DNA of 38,425 nucleotides from Dehalococcoidia bacterium (lineage in GTDB: Bacteria > Chloroflexota > Dehalococcoidia > UBA2979), in the NCBI GenBank assembly GCA_009379925.1, contig WHSU01000031.1:1-38425 (forward strand), in the 5' to 3' direction. Below, piece by piece: positions 1-7,949 of the stretch. Position 1 is the stretch's first letter. Every line of letters begins with the position of its first letter. The notes under the pieces were generated by a model. The model ran no database searches. It saw nothing but the letters and a program-made list of their open reading frames with translations, and had not been told where the DNA came from. A program made the translations under genes and the position numbers.

Positions 1-382
1 CGACCGCAACTTCGATGAGGCGATCGGCTTCCTCTGGGGCCCGCCGGGCTACTCGATGGACCAGTGGATCTACCCGTTCTACCACTCGCAAGGTGGTCTG
101 AACTACGGCAGCATCAACGACCCGGACCTGGACGCCCTGCTGGTCGCCCAGCGCGCCGAGACGGATGCGGAGGCGAAGACGGAGGTCTGGAGGCAGGTCT
201 ACGAGCGAATCCACGACCAGGTCTACCAGGCCTGGTTGCCCGAACCGCTGACGCGCATCGCGTGGCAGAACTACATGATGAACTTCCGGCAGCACGGCCT
301 GATGGGGTCGTACACCTGCTACTCGAGCGACCAGGCTCGCTCGATCTGGCTCGAGGACGATGCTCCGACGGTCAGCCGGTAG
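1..382 (+). CDS. ABC transporter substrate-binding protein, family 5 (C-terminal part)
   Basis: The gene runs in from the left edge; the frame is open from base 2 to the TAG at 380-382, giving about 126 C-terminal residues. The stretch FLWGPPGYSMDQWIYPFYHS, then GLNYGSINDPDLDALLVAQR and a helix with EVWRQVYERIHDQ, is typical of the end of the SBP_bac_5 fold (peptide, nickel or sugar-oligomer binding proteins of Dpp/Opp-type ABC importers). The protein would act outside the membrane, handing ligand to a permease. The ligand cannot be told from this part, and signal peptide and lipobox lie outside the window. No permease gene follows, so the transporter genes, if present, lie to the left. Confidence 0.85.
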   Translation, partial: DRNFDEAIGFLWGPPGYSMDQWIYPFYHSQGGLNYGSINDPDLDALLVAQRAETDAEAKTEVWRQVYERIHDQVYQAWLPEPLTRIAWQNYMMNFRQHGLMGSYTCYSSDQARSIWLEDDAPTVSR

Positions 383-385
383 TTA

Positions 386-416
386 GTGCCACCGAGGGTC
401 ACCCTTCGTCTGGCAC
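386..416. terminator. Stem-loop after the solute-binding protein gene
   Basis: GTGCCA (386-391) pairs with TGGCAC (411-416) around an inner GAGGG/CCTTC stem (394-407). It starts four bases after the TAG stop. There is no T-run, so intrinsic termination is uncertain. Confidence 0.35.
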
Positions 417-596
417 GAGCACAGTTGGAGATGGGCCGCTTCGGCGGTCCATCTTCATGCCCTCGCCCATCCTCAACACGACACACGCTCAACCCGCAGC
501 CCGCACGCGCTACCATCGCCGCGACGCCCTTCGTGGCCCCACCCGCGCGGAGGGACGTCGAGCGCGCGATCAGCACCCGAACGCAAGGAGTCCGCC

Positions 597-1433
597 GTGC
601 CTCAGCTCATCGAATGACAGGTCCGCTCCTACATGGAGGACCCGTCGAACATGGACCAGCCCAACATCATCCACTCGACGGCCGGCGCGCAGGCGTACGG
701 CTTCTCTGGCGCGCTCGTCACCGGCTCCATCGTCTACGGCTGGTGTACGCCGGCCATCATCGAGGCGCTGGGCGCCGACTGGCTCCAACTGGGCTGGGCG
801 GACATTCGCTTCCGCCGGCCCGTCTACCCGGACGACCTGCTCACGGTCCGCGTCGAGCCGCTCGAAGCCGGCGCGTGGTCGCTCGAGGTGATCCGCGAGG
901 GCGACGCGGGCGACGAGGTGGCACTGACGGGGACGCTCGGGCCGGGGATCCGTGACGTGATCGGCGACTTCGCCGAGTCGCCGCGCGTACCCGCGGTCCC
1001 GCAACCGGACCCGCCTCCGGTGTTGCGGCTCGACGAGGCGCCGGTAGGGGCGCAGCTGGCGACACTGGCGACTTCGTTGCCGTGGCCCGCGGTGCCGCCG
1101 GCCGAGGCGTCGCCGAAGCAGCGGCTCGCGGGGGTGCTGCTCGATGGCGTCGCCTACGCGAACCCGGCGGGCGTATCGGGGCGCATGAGCTGGTACGGCC
1201 ACGCTGTGTACGACTACGCCGGGCCCTCGATCCACACACGTACGCAGGTGCAGCACCTGCGCCCCGCCCTGGTGGACGAACCGATGGAGGTGGCGGCGGT
1301 CATCAGGGACGCGTACGAGCGCAAGGGTCACCACTACGTGGTCTACGACGGCACCATCCGCTCGGCCGACGGTGACCCGCTCGCCCGCGTGCGGCACACG
1401 ACGATCTTCCGCGTCGCACCGCCAGCCGGGTAG
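597..1433 (+). CDS. MaoC-like hotdog-fold protein with an in-frame UGA at codon 7
   Basis: The body of the protein (633-1433, 266 aa if read from ATG 633) shows a hotdog/MaoC-like pattern: an N-terminal part with HSTAGAQAYGFSGALVTGSIVYGW, RFRRPVYPDDLLTVRVEPLE (the usual substrate-channel strand of MaoC dehydratases) and a second repeat ending RVRHTTIFRV. Such proteins hydrate enoyl-CoA or bind acyl-CoA; the substrate is unknown. The best ribosome site, AAGGAG at 585-590, lies six bases before GTG 597, which is in the same frame as the body but hits TGA at 615-617 after six codons. Either translation restarts at ATG 633 or 651, both without a good Shine-Dalgarno sequence, or the gene carries a nonsense change or sequencing error. 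A CaiB C-terminal remnant follows, which fits a lost acyl-CoA pathway. Confidence 0.6.
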
Positions 1434-1493
1434 GCCGGGCCACTGGTCTTCAGTGGCGGCCGCGGCTACGGCAGCTGACGCCCGCCGCCGACG

Positions 1494-1598
1494 CTGGGCG
1501 AACGCAACGCCTCGGTCGTCGGTGGTCTCCTCGGCATCCCGGAGAGCGAGGTCGCCGCGCTACCGGCGTCCGGGGTGCTCGCAGACCGGCCGCCGTAG
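1494..1598 (+). pseudogene. C-terminal remnant of a CaiB/BaiF-type CoA-transferase
   Basis: The frame ending in TAG 1596-1598 reads LGERNASVVGGLLGIP followed by ESEVAALPASGVLADRPP. This matches the usual tail of class III CoA-transferases (LGEH...VL.ELLGLS.EEIA.L...GV). The same frame is stopped by TGA at 1476, and no catalytic part is visible upstream, so only about 35-40 residues remain. It lies 60 bases behind a MaoC-like gene, a common partner of CaiB genes. I read it as the scar of a deleted gene. Recognition rests on the tail motif alone. Confidence 0.5.
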
Positions 1599-1639
1599 GA
1601 CTGACGCGACGCGCCCCTCGATGCGACGTGGGGCGTATT

Positions 1640-1664
1640 GCGTGCGGGCGCGGAGCCCGCACGC
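1640..1664. terminator. Strong GC hairpin
   Basis: GCGTGCGGGC (1640-1649) and GCCCGCACGC (1655-1664) form a perfect 10-bp stem with a 5-base loop. It lies between the CaiB remnant and the convergent DUF1269 gene, so it may end transcription from both sides. No T-run is seen; a dispersed genomic repeat is also possible. Confidence 0.4.
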
Positions 1665-1712
1665 GCTACGGCCGGCGGGACTACGCGGCGGTGAAGCTTC
1701 GCGCAGGGCGTC

Positions 1713-2138
1713 CTAGCGGGCCTGGGTGAGGTTCGTCTGCACGATGTTGCCGCCGAACTCCTTCATCTCCGCGATCACCTTGTCCGGCGTCGCCTGCACG
1801 ACGAGCAGGAAGAGCGCCGAAGTGCCGGGCACCATCGCGTCGCCCACGTCTTTGATGAACCTGTCGTCGACGCCCAGGTCCATCGCCTTGCCGGACAGCG
1901 CGCCGCTGATCGCGCCGACCGCTAGCCCGAGTACGGGCACCATGAAGATGAGGCCAATCAGCGTCCCCCAGAAGGCGCCTGATAGCGCCCCCGCGCCGGT
2001 CAGGCTGGCGATCTGGTCCGGCAGCGCGTAGGCCGAGGCCTGAAGGTCGCGTGCCATCGCATAGAACATGCCGCCGTCGCCCAGCGGGAAGCCGGCCGAG
2101 AACACGTGAGTGCCGCGCACGAGGGCCGCGTACAGCAT
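1713..2138 (-). CDS. DUF1269-type membrane protein with a foreign N-terminus (chimeric)
   Basis: From about residue 39 onward the protein is a clear DUF1269 C-terminal part: a Gly/Ala-rich membrane segment (LTGAGALSGAFWGTLIGLIF), then VDDRFIKDVGDAMVPGTSAL, then ATPDKVIAEMKEFGGNIVQT. This small family has no known function. The normal N-terminal cytosolic half of DUF1269 proteins is missing. In its place residues 1-38 read like the start of a multi-membrane-span glycosyltransferase-type protein (FPLGDGGMFYAMARDLQ...YALP). The switch falls near 2017-2025. ATG 2138 is the only reasonable start, and the frame continues open upstream into sequence that belongs to another gene. I consider this a deletion fusion or an assembly chimera; whether it is expressed is unknown. 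Confidence 0.55.
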   Translation of the reverse strand: MLYAALVRGTHVFSAGFPLGDGGMFYAMARDLQASAYALPDQIASLTGAGALSGAFWGTLIGLIFMVPVLGLAVGAISGALSGKAMDLGVDDRFIKDVGDAMVPGTSALFLLVVQATPDKVIAEMKEFGGNIVQTNLTQAR

Positions 2139-2158
2139 CACCGTGACGAAGGGGCGCC

Positions 2159-2823
2159 ATCCGGTTCGGGCCAGACGGACTGCTCTACCTCGGCGTCGGC
2201 GACGGCGGCCACGCGAACGACCCGCACGCGACCGGGCAGGATCGCTCGGATCTGCTCGGCTCGATCCTGCGACCCGACGTGAGGGCGAGCACCGCGACCG
2301 AACCCTATTCGATCCCGCCGATAACCCGTTCGTCGGCGAGCCCAACGTGCGGCCCGAGATCTGGGCATACGGGCTACGAAACCCCTGGCGCATGGCGTTC
2401 GACGCTGAGACGGGTCGCCTCTGGGTTGGCGATGTCGGCCAGCACGCCGTTGAGGAGGTGAACGTCGTCCGGCGCGGTGCGAACTACGGCTGGAGCGCGT
2501 TCGAGGGCGACTCGTGCTTCAAGAGCGGTTGTGCCGCCGTGGCCGAGGAGGCCACGCGCCCGGTCGCGACCTACACGCACGAGGAGGGCTGTTCGGTCAC
2601 CGGGGGCCTCGTCTATCGCGGCACCGAAGTGCCCACCCTCGCCGGCGACTCCCTCTTCGCCGACCTCTGCTCCGGCGTCGTCTGGGCCCGCGACGCCGAG
2701 AGCGGCAGAATCTCTCAGGTCGCCGCGCCGGGCGGCCCCCTCGTGTCCTTCGGCCTCGACGCCCGAGGGAAGGCGTATGTATTGCGTTTCGGCGCGCCGA
2801 TTCTGAGGTTGATCGGTCGTTAA
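2159..2823 (+). pseudogene. PQQ-dependent glucose/sorbosone dehydrogenase fragment, 5'-truncated and frameshifted
   Basis: The C-terminal half of a soluble aldose sugar dehydrogenase (GSDH beta-propeller) is visible. FGPDGLLYLGVGDGG begins abruptly at 2159-2205 in one frame and runs to PYSIPP at about 2320. The match then continues one frame over with DNPFVGEPNVRPEIWAYGLR, NPWRMAFD, GDVGQ..EEVN, GANYGWSAFEG and GGLVYRG, ending at TAA 2821-2823. One missing base at about 2320 explains the shift. Intact members are about 350-400 residues and have a signal peptide; here everything before the shifted part is lost. The left break coincides with the start of the fused minus-strand gene. It is not functional as read. 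Confidence 0.75.
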
Positions 2824-3126
2824 CCGCTGTGCGGCGCTGCGCGCTCACGACGGCGATCCTTTCAGGCAGTACGAGTGCCTCCGGCGGCTGTGACCTTCGA
2901 GGATCGAGGTTCGCGAGCACTCGTCCCCTAGACGGCGAAGAACGGACCTAGAGACGGATCCGGCTGCGTTGGGCCGCCGCCCGCAGCATCCCACTTCGGC
3001 CAGCGGGCGAGACGGCAGCGCTGCCGACGAGCTATCACGTCTGCTACGATGACGCACGTTGTTGTCCGCCGCGCTGTCGGTAGTCGCGTGCCTCGACGGC
3101 GAGGCGGCAACCGCTGGAGTGACGCC
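2824..3126. other. Intergenic region before frdABCD
   Basis: No gene is supported in these 303 bases. A possible promoter -10 box TACGAT lies at 3045-3050, but a convincing -35 box is not seen 16-18 bases upstream. GGAG at 3116-3119 serves as the ribosome site for GTG 3127. I see no FNR-like or other clear operator palindrome. Confidence 0.4.
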
Positions 3127-4917
3127 GTGGCCGAGATCACGCAGCATGACATCGTCATCATCGGGGGAGGCGGGGCGGGACTGCGCGCCGCGATCGCCGT
3201 GGCGGAGACCTACCCGGACCTCGATGTCGGGATGGTCTCGAAGGTCTACCCCATGCGCAGCCACACGGTTTCCGCCGAGGGCGGGGCGGCGGGGGTGATC
3301 AAGCCGGGCGACTCGTTGGAAGACCACATCCGCGACACGATCTCCGGCTCGGACTGGCTCGCGGACCAGGATGCGGTCGAGGCATTCGTGCGGGAGGCAC
3401 CGCGGGAACTGACCCAGCTCGAGCACTGGGGCTGCCCGTGGAGCCGCGAGCCGGACGGCAGCGTGGCGGTCCGGCCCTTCGGTGGTATGGGTATCCAGCG
3501 CACGTGGTTCGCCGCCGATAAGACCGGCTTCCACATGCTGCACACTCTGTTCCAGACATCGCTCAAGTACGCGCGCATCACGCGCTACGACGAATGGTTC
3601 GCGAGCCGGCTGCTCGTCGAGGATGGGCGCTGCCAGGGCGTGGTGGCGCTCGAGCTGCGGACGGGCGAGGTGCGTGGCATCCTCGGCAAGGCGGTCATCC
3701 TCTGCACGGGCGGCTTCGGCCGCATCTTCCCCTTCACCACGAACGCGGCGATCAAGACTGGCGATGGACTCGGGCTGGCCTATCGCGCCGGTGTGCCGCT
3801 CAAGGACATGGAGTTCGTCCAGTACCACCCGACTGGGCTGCCAGGCACCGGCATCCTGATCACCGAGGCCGCGCGCGGTGAGGGCGGCATCCTGGTGAAC
3901 AAGCACGGCGACCGCTACCTCCGTCACTACGACCTCGGGGAGCCGCTCGACCTCGGCGACCCGCGTCATCCGCTCTTCCGCACGATGGAACTCGGACCAC
4001 GCGACCGGCTGTCGCAGGCATTCGTGCACGAGCAGGAGCTGGGCAACGTCTTCGAGGCGCCCGACGGCGCCTACGTGCACCTCGACATCCGGCACCTGGG
4101 CGAGAAGACGATCGACCAGAAGATCCCCTTCGTCCGGGAACTGGCGAAGAACTACGTGGGGATCGACCCGGTACACCAGCCCATCCCCGTGCGCCCGGTG
4201 GTGCATTACATGATGGGCGGCATCGACACGGACCTGGAAGCGGCGACATCGCTCCCCGGCCTCTTCGCGGCCGGCGAGTGCGCGTGCGTCAGCATCAACG
4301 GCGCGAACCGGCTCGGGTCCAACTCGCTCCCGGAGTTGCTCGTCTTCGGCGCGCGGGCGGGACGCGGCGCGGCGGAGTGGGCGCGCGAGCACCCCGAGTC
4401 GTCGCGCGCCGCTCTCGAGCAGCAGGCGGACGTCGAGGAGGCGCGCATCCGTGACTTCCGCGGGGGCGATGGCGGAACGGAGCGCATCGCTTCGATCCGT
4501 GCTGACCTGCAGGCGGCTATGGAGTCAGGGTGTGGCATCTACCGGACGGAGGCGACGCTGCGCGCGGCGGCGGAGTCCATCGCGGAGCTGCGGGAGCGGT
4601 TCCGCTCCATGCGGCTGGACGACCATAGCCTCGCGTTCAACACGGAACTGACGGGGGCGCTAGAACTCGACCTGATGATCGAAATCGCAGAGGCGCTGGT
4701 GCACTCTGCGCTTCAGCGCGAGGAGTCGCGTGGCTCCCATCAGCGCCTGGACTTCCCGACGCGGGACGACGAGCGCTTCCTCAAGCACTCGCTCGCCTAC
4801 CGCACCGAGGGCGTGCCGCGCATCGAGCACCGGGACGTCGTGATCACGCGCTGGCCTCCGGCGGAGCGCGTCTACGGACGCGCGCACGAGGCGGGAGCGG
4901 CCGAGAGGGGGACGTGA
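3127..4917 (+). CDS. frdA: Fumarate reductase flavoprotein subunit (succinate oxidation possible)
   Basis: Catalytic subunit of quinol:fumarate reductase, interconverting fumarate and succinate at a covalently bound FAD on the cytoplasmic face. 596 aa, close to E. coli FrdA (602). Residues 8-18 form the dinucleotide fold ([11 protein letters not shown]). H46 in [10 protein letters not shown] is the expected FAD-linking histidine. [20 protein letters not shown] holds the catalytic arginine region, and [18 protein letters not shown] sequence ([12 protein letters not shown]) and [17 protein letters not shown] close the FAD site. GTG 3127 is chosen because GGAG lies seven bases before it and homologues begin just before the FAD fold; ATG 3049 in the same frame would add 26 arginine-rich residues. 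Its stop overlaps the frdB start, so the two are co-translated. Confidence 0.95.
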   Translation: MAEITQHDIVIIGGGGAGLRAAIAVAETYPDLDVGMVSKVYPMRSHTVSAEGGAAGVIKPGDSLEDHIRDTISGSDWLADQDAVEAFVREAPRELTQLEHWGCPWSREPDGSVAVRPFGGMGIQRTWFAADKTGFHMLHTLFQTSLKYARITRYDEWFASRLLVEDGRCQGVVALELRTGEVRGILGKAVILCTGGFGRIFPFTTNAAIKTGDGLGLAYRAGVPLKDMEFVQYHPTGLPGTGILITEAARGEGGILVNKHGDRYLRHYDLGEPLDLGDPRHPLFRTMELGPRDRLSQAFVHEQELGNVFEAPDGAYVHLDIRHLGEKTIDQKIPFVRELAKNYVGIDPVHQPIPVRPVVHYMMGGIDTDLEAATSLPGLFAAGECACVSINGANRLGSNSLPELLVFGARAGRGAAEWAREHPESSRAALEQQADVEEARIRDFRGGDGGTERIASIRADLQAAMESGCGIYRTEATLRAAAESIAELRERFRSMRLDDHSLAFNTELTGALELDLMIEIAEALVHSALQREESRGSHQRLDFPTRDDERFLKHSLAYRTEGVPRIEHRDVVITRWPPAERVYGRAHEAGAAERGT

Positions 4918-5678
4918 TGACGCAGGCGCCGAGCGACGCGACCACGATCCGGCTCGAGATCGCCCGTTACCGGCCGGAGCAGGACGAGCGACCGGTCCTG
5001 GAGCGGTACGACGTACCGTACCGGCACGAGTGGGTGGTCCTGGATGCGCTGAACTACCTGAAGGACCACATCGACGGCACGCTCTCGTACCGCTGGTCGT
5101 GTCGCATGGGCATCTGCGGCTCCTGCGGAATGATGGTGAACGGGGTGCCGAAGCTGACGTGCTCGGCGTTCCTGCGCGACTACCTCCCCGGCCCCATCCG
5201 CGTGGAGCCGATGGCCAACTTCCCGGTCGAGCGCGACCTCGTGACGGTGCTGGACGACTTCATGGAGAAGTTCCAGGCGGTCAAGCCCTGGATCATCCGC
5301 GACGGCGAGCAGCCGCTGGAGGAGGGCGAGTACCGCCAGACGCCGGCGCAGCTCGCGGACTTCAAGCAGTTCAGCATGTGCATCAACTGCATGCTGTGCT
5401 ACGCGGCATGTCCCGTGTATCAGCACGAGGACGAGTTCCTCGGACCTGCCGTGCTTGCCCTTGCACAACGGTATAACCACGACTCGCGCGACCAGGGGAA
5501 AGGGGAGCGGCAGGAGCTGATCTGGTCGGACGAGGGCATCTGGGACTGCACGTTCGTCGGCGAGTGCAGCGCGGTCTGCCCCAAGCATGTCGACCCCGCC
5601 GGCGCGATCCAGCAAGCCAAAGTAGAGAGCACAGTCGGCTGGTACCGCTCGTTCCTCGCGCCGTTCGGGCGGGGATAG
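4917..5678 (+). CDS. frdB: Fumarate reductase iron-sulfur subunit
   Basis: Carries electrons between the membrane quinol site and the FAD of FrdA through three clusters. 253 aa. The 2Fe-2S ligands are C62, C67, C70 and C82 ([14 protein letters not shown]). The ferredoxin part has C155-x2-C158-x2-C161-x3-C165 ([12 protein letters not shown]) and C211/C217/C221 ([17 protein letters not shown]), which supply the 4Fe-4S and 3Fe-4S sites. The wording of these motifs is much closer to E. coli FrdB than to SdhB. ATG 4917 overlaps the frdA TGA by one base; a GTG at 4914 is a possible alternative start. Confidence 0.95.
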   Translation: MTQAPSDATTIRLEIARYRPEQDERPVLERYDVPYRHEWVVLDALNYLKDHIDGTLSYRWSCRMGICGSCGMMVNGVPKLTCSAFLRDYLPGPIRVEPMANFPVERDLVTVLDDFMEKFQAVKPWIIRDGEQPLEEGEYRQTPAQLADFKQFSMCINCMLCYAACPVYQHEDEFLGPAVLALAQRYNHDSRDQGKGERQELIWSDEGIWDCTFVGECSAVCPKHVDPAGAIQQAKVESTVGWYRSFLAPFGRG

Positions 5679-5689
5679 GAACGAGCATC

Positions 5690-6073
5690 GTGGCCAGACC
5701 GTATCCGCGAGAACGCTCCAATGCGTGGTTCCTCGAACGCTGGCCGTATCGAGTCTTCGTGCTGCGCGAACTGTCGGCGCTCTTCCTCGCCCTCTACATG
5801 GGCGTCCTGCTCGTGCTCGCGGCGCGCGTCCACGAAGGCTCCAGCGCGTTCCGCGACTACGTGGACGCGCTCCAGTCACCGCTGTACCTCGCCTTCCATG
5901 CCGTGGCGCTGCTCTTCGCACTGCTCCACTCCGTGACGTGGTTCCAGGCGGTGCCGAAGGGTCTCCCCCTCCGGCGCGGCGAGCAACGCGTGGCGCCGGC
6001 GCTGCTCATCGGCGCGAACTACGTCGCGATGCTCGCGCTGACGGTGCTCGTGCTCGTCGTCGTCCTGAGCTGA
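5690..6073 (+). CDS. frdC: Fumarate reductase membrane anchor subunit C
   Basis: 127 aa with three predicted membrane helices (about residues 28-45, 64-82, 105-126). It anchors FrdAB and helps form the menaquinol site. ALLHSVTWFQAVPKG matches the conserved FrdC stretch ALLHTKTWFELAPKA of E. coli. H80 and E27 (in FVLRE) line up with E. coli H82 and E29, residues linked to quinol binding. No paired heme-ligand histidines are evident, as in heme-free E. coli-type (type D) enzymes. GTG 5690 follows AGGA at 5677-5680 and lies 11 bases after frdB; the frame is open upstream inside frdB, but that part is a shadow. Confidence 0.88.
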   Translation: MARPYPRERSNAWFLERWPYRVFVLRELSALFLALYMGVLLVLAARVHEGSSAFRDYVDALQSPLYLAFHAVALLFALLHSVTWFQAVPKGLPLRRGEQRVAPALLIGANYVAMLALTVLVLVVVLS

Positions 6074-6092
6074 GGGCGAGGCAGGAGGCGGT

Positions 6093-6425
6093 ATGCGCAG
6101 GTCGAACGAGCCGCTGTTCTGGTCGCTGTTCTCCGCGGGTGGCGTGGTCACGGCGTTGCTCGTGCCCGCGCTGATCCTGGTGACGGGCTTCCTGGTGCCT
6201 GCGGAGCGCGTCGAGTTCGGTCGTCTCGAGGCGATCCTGAGCCATCCGGTTGGACGCCTCGCGCTCTTCGGCGTCGCGTCTCTCACGTTTATCCATGCAG
6301 CACACCGGCTGCGCCACGTCCTGGTCGACATGGGGCTGAGGCGGTTCCGCGGCCCGATTGCGGTCGCCGCCTACCTGGCTGCCATCGGCGGCGCAGCCTG
6401 GGCCGCGACGGTCGCGTTCGCGTAG
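6093..6425 (+). CDS. frdD: Fumarate reductase membrane anchor subunit D
   Basis: 110 aa with three predicted membrane helices. The start RRSNEPLFWSLFSAGGV closely parallels E. coli FrdD (KRSDEPVFWGLFGAGGM), and FIHAAHRLRHVLVDMGLRR parallels the HRMHHAMHDL helix. It pairs with FrdC to hold the catalytic dimer on the membrane. It lies 19 bases after frdC with GCAGGAGG (6081-6088) as ribosome site. It completes a four-gene frdABCD operon, which argues for a type D quinol:fumarate reductase rather than a cytochrome-b succinate dehydrogenase. Confidence 0.88.
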   Translation: MRRSNEPLFWSLFSAGGVVTALLVPALILVTGFLVPAERVEFGRLEAILSHPVGRLALFGVASLTFIHAAHRLRHVLVDMGLRRFRGPIAVAAYLAAIGGAAWAATVAFA

Positions 6426-6456
6426 TCGCGGTGACGTTCAGTTTGGAGGTGGAGGA

Positions 6457-6888
6457 GTGTCCCGATATCTCATCGTCGCGCATCAGACTGCCTCGAGCCC
6501 GGAGATCGTCGCCCGCGTACGTGAGGTACTGGCGGAGGATGCCGCGGCTGAGTTCACGATCCTCGTACCGGAACTGCCGACCGAGCATGTCTCCTGGGAG
6601 GGCGAGGACGTCGACGCAGCGGCCCACCGGGCCGAGTCGGCCAAGGCTATGCTCGTCGAAACCGCGGGCGCACGCGTCGTCCGCACGGCCGTCGGCGTCT
6701 CGGACCCTCTCGAGGCGATCGCGCAGGAGCTGAGCACTCACCCAGACTACGACGGGCTCATCGTCTGCACGCTGCCGCAAGGGGTCTCCCGGTGGCTGCA
6801 GATGGACCTGCTACATCGGGCCGAGCGGCGGTTCCAGTTGCCGGTGACGCACGTCGTCGGCCAGGCCGTGGAGCCCGCGCACCATTGA
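6457..6888 (+). CDS. Small universal-stress-protein-like protein
   Basis: 143 aa. The fold pattern is Usp-like: strand SRYLIVAHQT, a helix, strand FTILVPE, an exposed acidic helix, and a C-terminal YDGLIVCTLPQGVSRWLQMD...LPVTHVV resembling the last strand-turn of Usp domains. The classical ATP-binding G-x2-G-x9-G(S/T) motif is not seen, so nucleotide binding is doubtful. GTG 6457 is preceded by GGAGGTGGAGGA, a very strong ribosome site. It lies 31 bases downstream of frdD in the same direction, so it may be the last gene of that operon. Confidence 0.6.
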   Translation: MSRYLIVAHQTASSPEIVARVREVLAEDAAAEFTILVPELPTEHVSWEGEDVDAAAHRAESAKAMLVETAGARVVRTAVGVSDPLEAIAQELSTHPDYDGLIVCTLPQGVSRWLQMDLLHRAERRFQLPVTHVVGQAVEPAHH

Positions 6889-6978
6889 CCGTCCCGTCGC
6901 GGACAGGCACTCGCCATGCCCCGTCGCAGGCCCTCGCGTCGTGATCCGGGGTGTGAGTAGCAGCCTTCCCCTCAAAGC

Positions 6979-7012
6979 CCTGGAGCCCCCGCCACTGCGC
7001 AGGGGCTCCAGG
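6979..7012. terminator. Bidirectional terminator hairpin
   Basis: CCTGGAGCCCC (6979-6989) and GGGGCTCCAGG (7002-7012) form a perfect 11-bp stem with a 12-base loop, placed between the convergent Usp-like and CHRD genes. It lacks a T-run on either strand. Confidence 0.6.
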
Positions 7013-7048
7013 TCTGGACCAGCGTGCTCGACCGCCTGACGGCGGTCG

Positions 7049-7549
7049 CTAGTGCGTCTGGCCGCGGATCTCCCCGGCGGGGAGCGCGAGCGTGTGGACG
7101 TTCACGTAGGCCTCGCCCTCAATGATCTTCTCGACCATCTCATCGAAGTTGGCGACGCCACCGGGGCAGGCGGCGGAGTCGGGACGGGGGATCACATCCG
7201 CATTCGTGATCGTCCCCGTCGCAAGCGTCCCGTTCACCGTCACCCCCTCGGTCACGGGGCCGAAGAGGAAGGCGACGACCGGCCCATTGTCGTCCGGGCC
7301 CCCACAGTGGATGTGCGCCTGCGTGACGCCGTCGATGTTCGCCACGATCAGCCGGTAGTCGAGCGAGTCCCCGTCCTTTGACAGGTGCAGGATCGCCTGG
7401 CCCTGGCCAAGGCTGTCGTTCGGCGGGTTCTCGGACGAGCCACCCAGGTGCGCGACGAACGTCCGCTTCGCTGCCTCGGCGGCCGGCAGCTGTACGGCCG
7501 CTATCAGCACCACCAGCACCGATGCCAGCAGGATCACTCTGCGCGTCAC
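7049..7549 (-). CDS. Secreted CHRD-domain protein
   Basis: 166 aa. Residues 1-26 are a clear signal peptide (RRVILLASVLVVLIAAVQLP, then AAEA and the mature start AK). The rest is one CHRD domain: FVAHLGGSSENPP near the start, AILHLSKDGDSLDYRLIVAN, QAHIHCG, a Gly/Thr-rich strand and a final AYVNVHTLALPAGEIRGQ. CHRD domains occur in chordin and in many bacterial extracellular proteins; their ligand in bacteria is not settled. The GTG start at 7549 follows GGAGGAGA, and a -10-like TATAAC lies at 7590-7585. It is monocistronic and convergent with the Usp-like gene. Confidence 0.85.
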   Translation of the reverse strand: MTRRVILLASVLVVLIAAVQLPAAEAAKRTFVAHLGGSSENPPNDSLGQGQAILHLSKDGDSLDYRLIVANIDGVTQAHIHCGGPDDNGPVVAFLFGPVTEGVTVNGTLATGTITNADVIPRPDSAACPGGVANFDEMVEKIIEGEAYVNVHTLALPAGEIRGQTH

Positions 7550-7665
7550 GGGATCTCTCCTCCGCTGGGGTGGGAGTCGGACCCGTTATAACACGCGGCG
7601 TGGTCGAAGGTGCATCGAATTCACGCGACCACGAGCGCCAGGCCGCATCCAGGCGAGATGTTGAT

Positions 7666-7762
7666 TGGCGGGAGTGCGTGGGGGTCGAACCCACCCAGGA
7701 CCGCGACGCGGCCCCGCTACGGTTTTGAAGACCGCGGGCATCACCGGACACCATCCACTCCC
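7666..7762 (-). tRNA. selC: tRNA-Sec (anticodon UCA)
   Basis: The minus strand folds as a selenocysteine tRNA. It begins GGGAGTGG at 7762, carries GTGTCCGGTGATG in the D-arm as in E. coli selC, and has a CTTCAAA anticodon loop (TCA) on a CGGT/ACCG stem. A long variable arm with GGGGCCGCGTCGCGGTCC follows, then a GTGGG/CCCAC T-arm with TTCGACC, and an acceptor 3' strand CACTCCC-G-CCA with encoded CCA. Length is 97 nt (E. coli 95). The acceptor pairs for seven bases; the eighth pair is G-G. A -10-like TACCAT ends seven bases upstream of the first base. No selA, selB or selD is in the window. Confidence 0.95.
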
Positions 7763-7949
7763 ACATCGATGGTAGCGGCGGTCCGAGGCGCCGGCGACGC
7801 TCGATTCGAAGGGGGGACGCCGTGCGCGACGAGGGGTCGCCCGCCGAGGGGCGTTCGGGGCGAGGCCGCGTGGGGATCGGGCGGGCCGTGCCATCGGCGC
7901 TGGTGTGCTGGCGGGTGGGTGGCCCTCTTCTACGCCGGACCCTGGGACG

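Noticed and set aside
615..617. UGA in the MaoC-like gene as a second selenocysteine codon
   Set aside because: The downstream hairpin has its loop only about 12 bases from the UGA and no G at the start of the loop, and the position is in an unconserved N-terminus without a redox role.
3049..3126. Upstream start (ATG 3049) for frdA
   Set aside because: It would add 26 Arg-rich residues absent from the family, and GTG 3127 has a properly spaced GGAG.
2845..4392. 515-codon minus-strand frame opposite frdA
   Set aside because: It is the antisense mirror of frdA with no recognisable motif and biased composition.
4872..5921. 349-codon minus-strand frame opposite frdB and frdC
   Set aside because: Same cause: antisense of well-identified genes.
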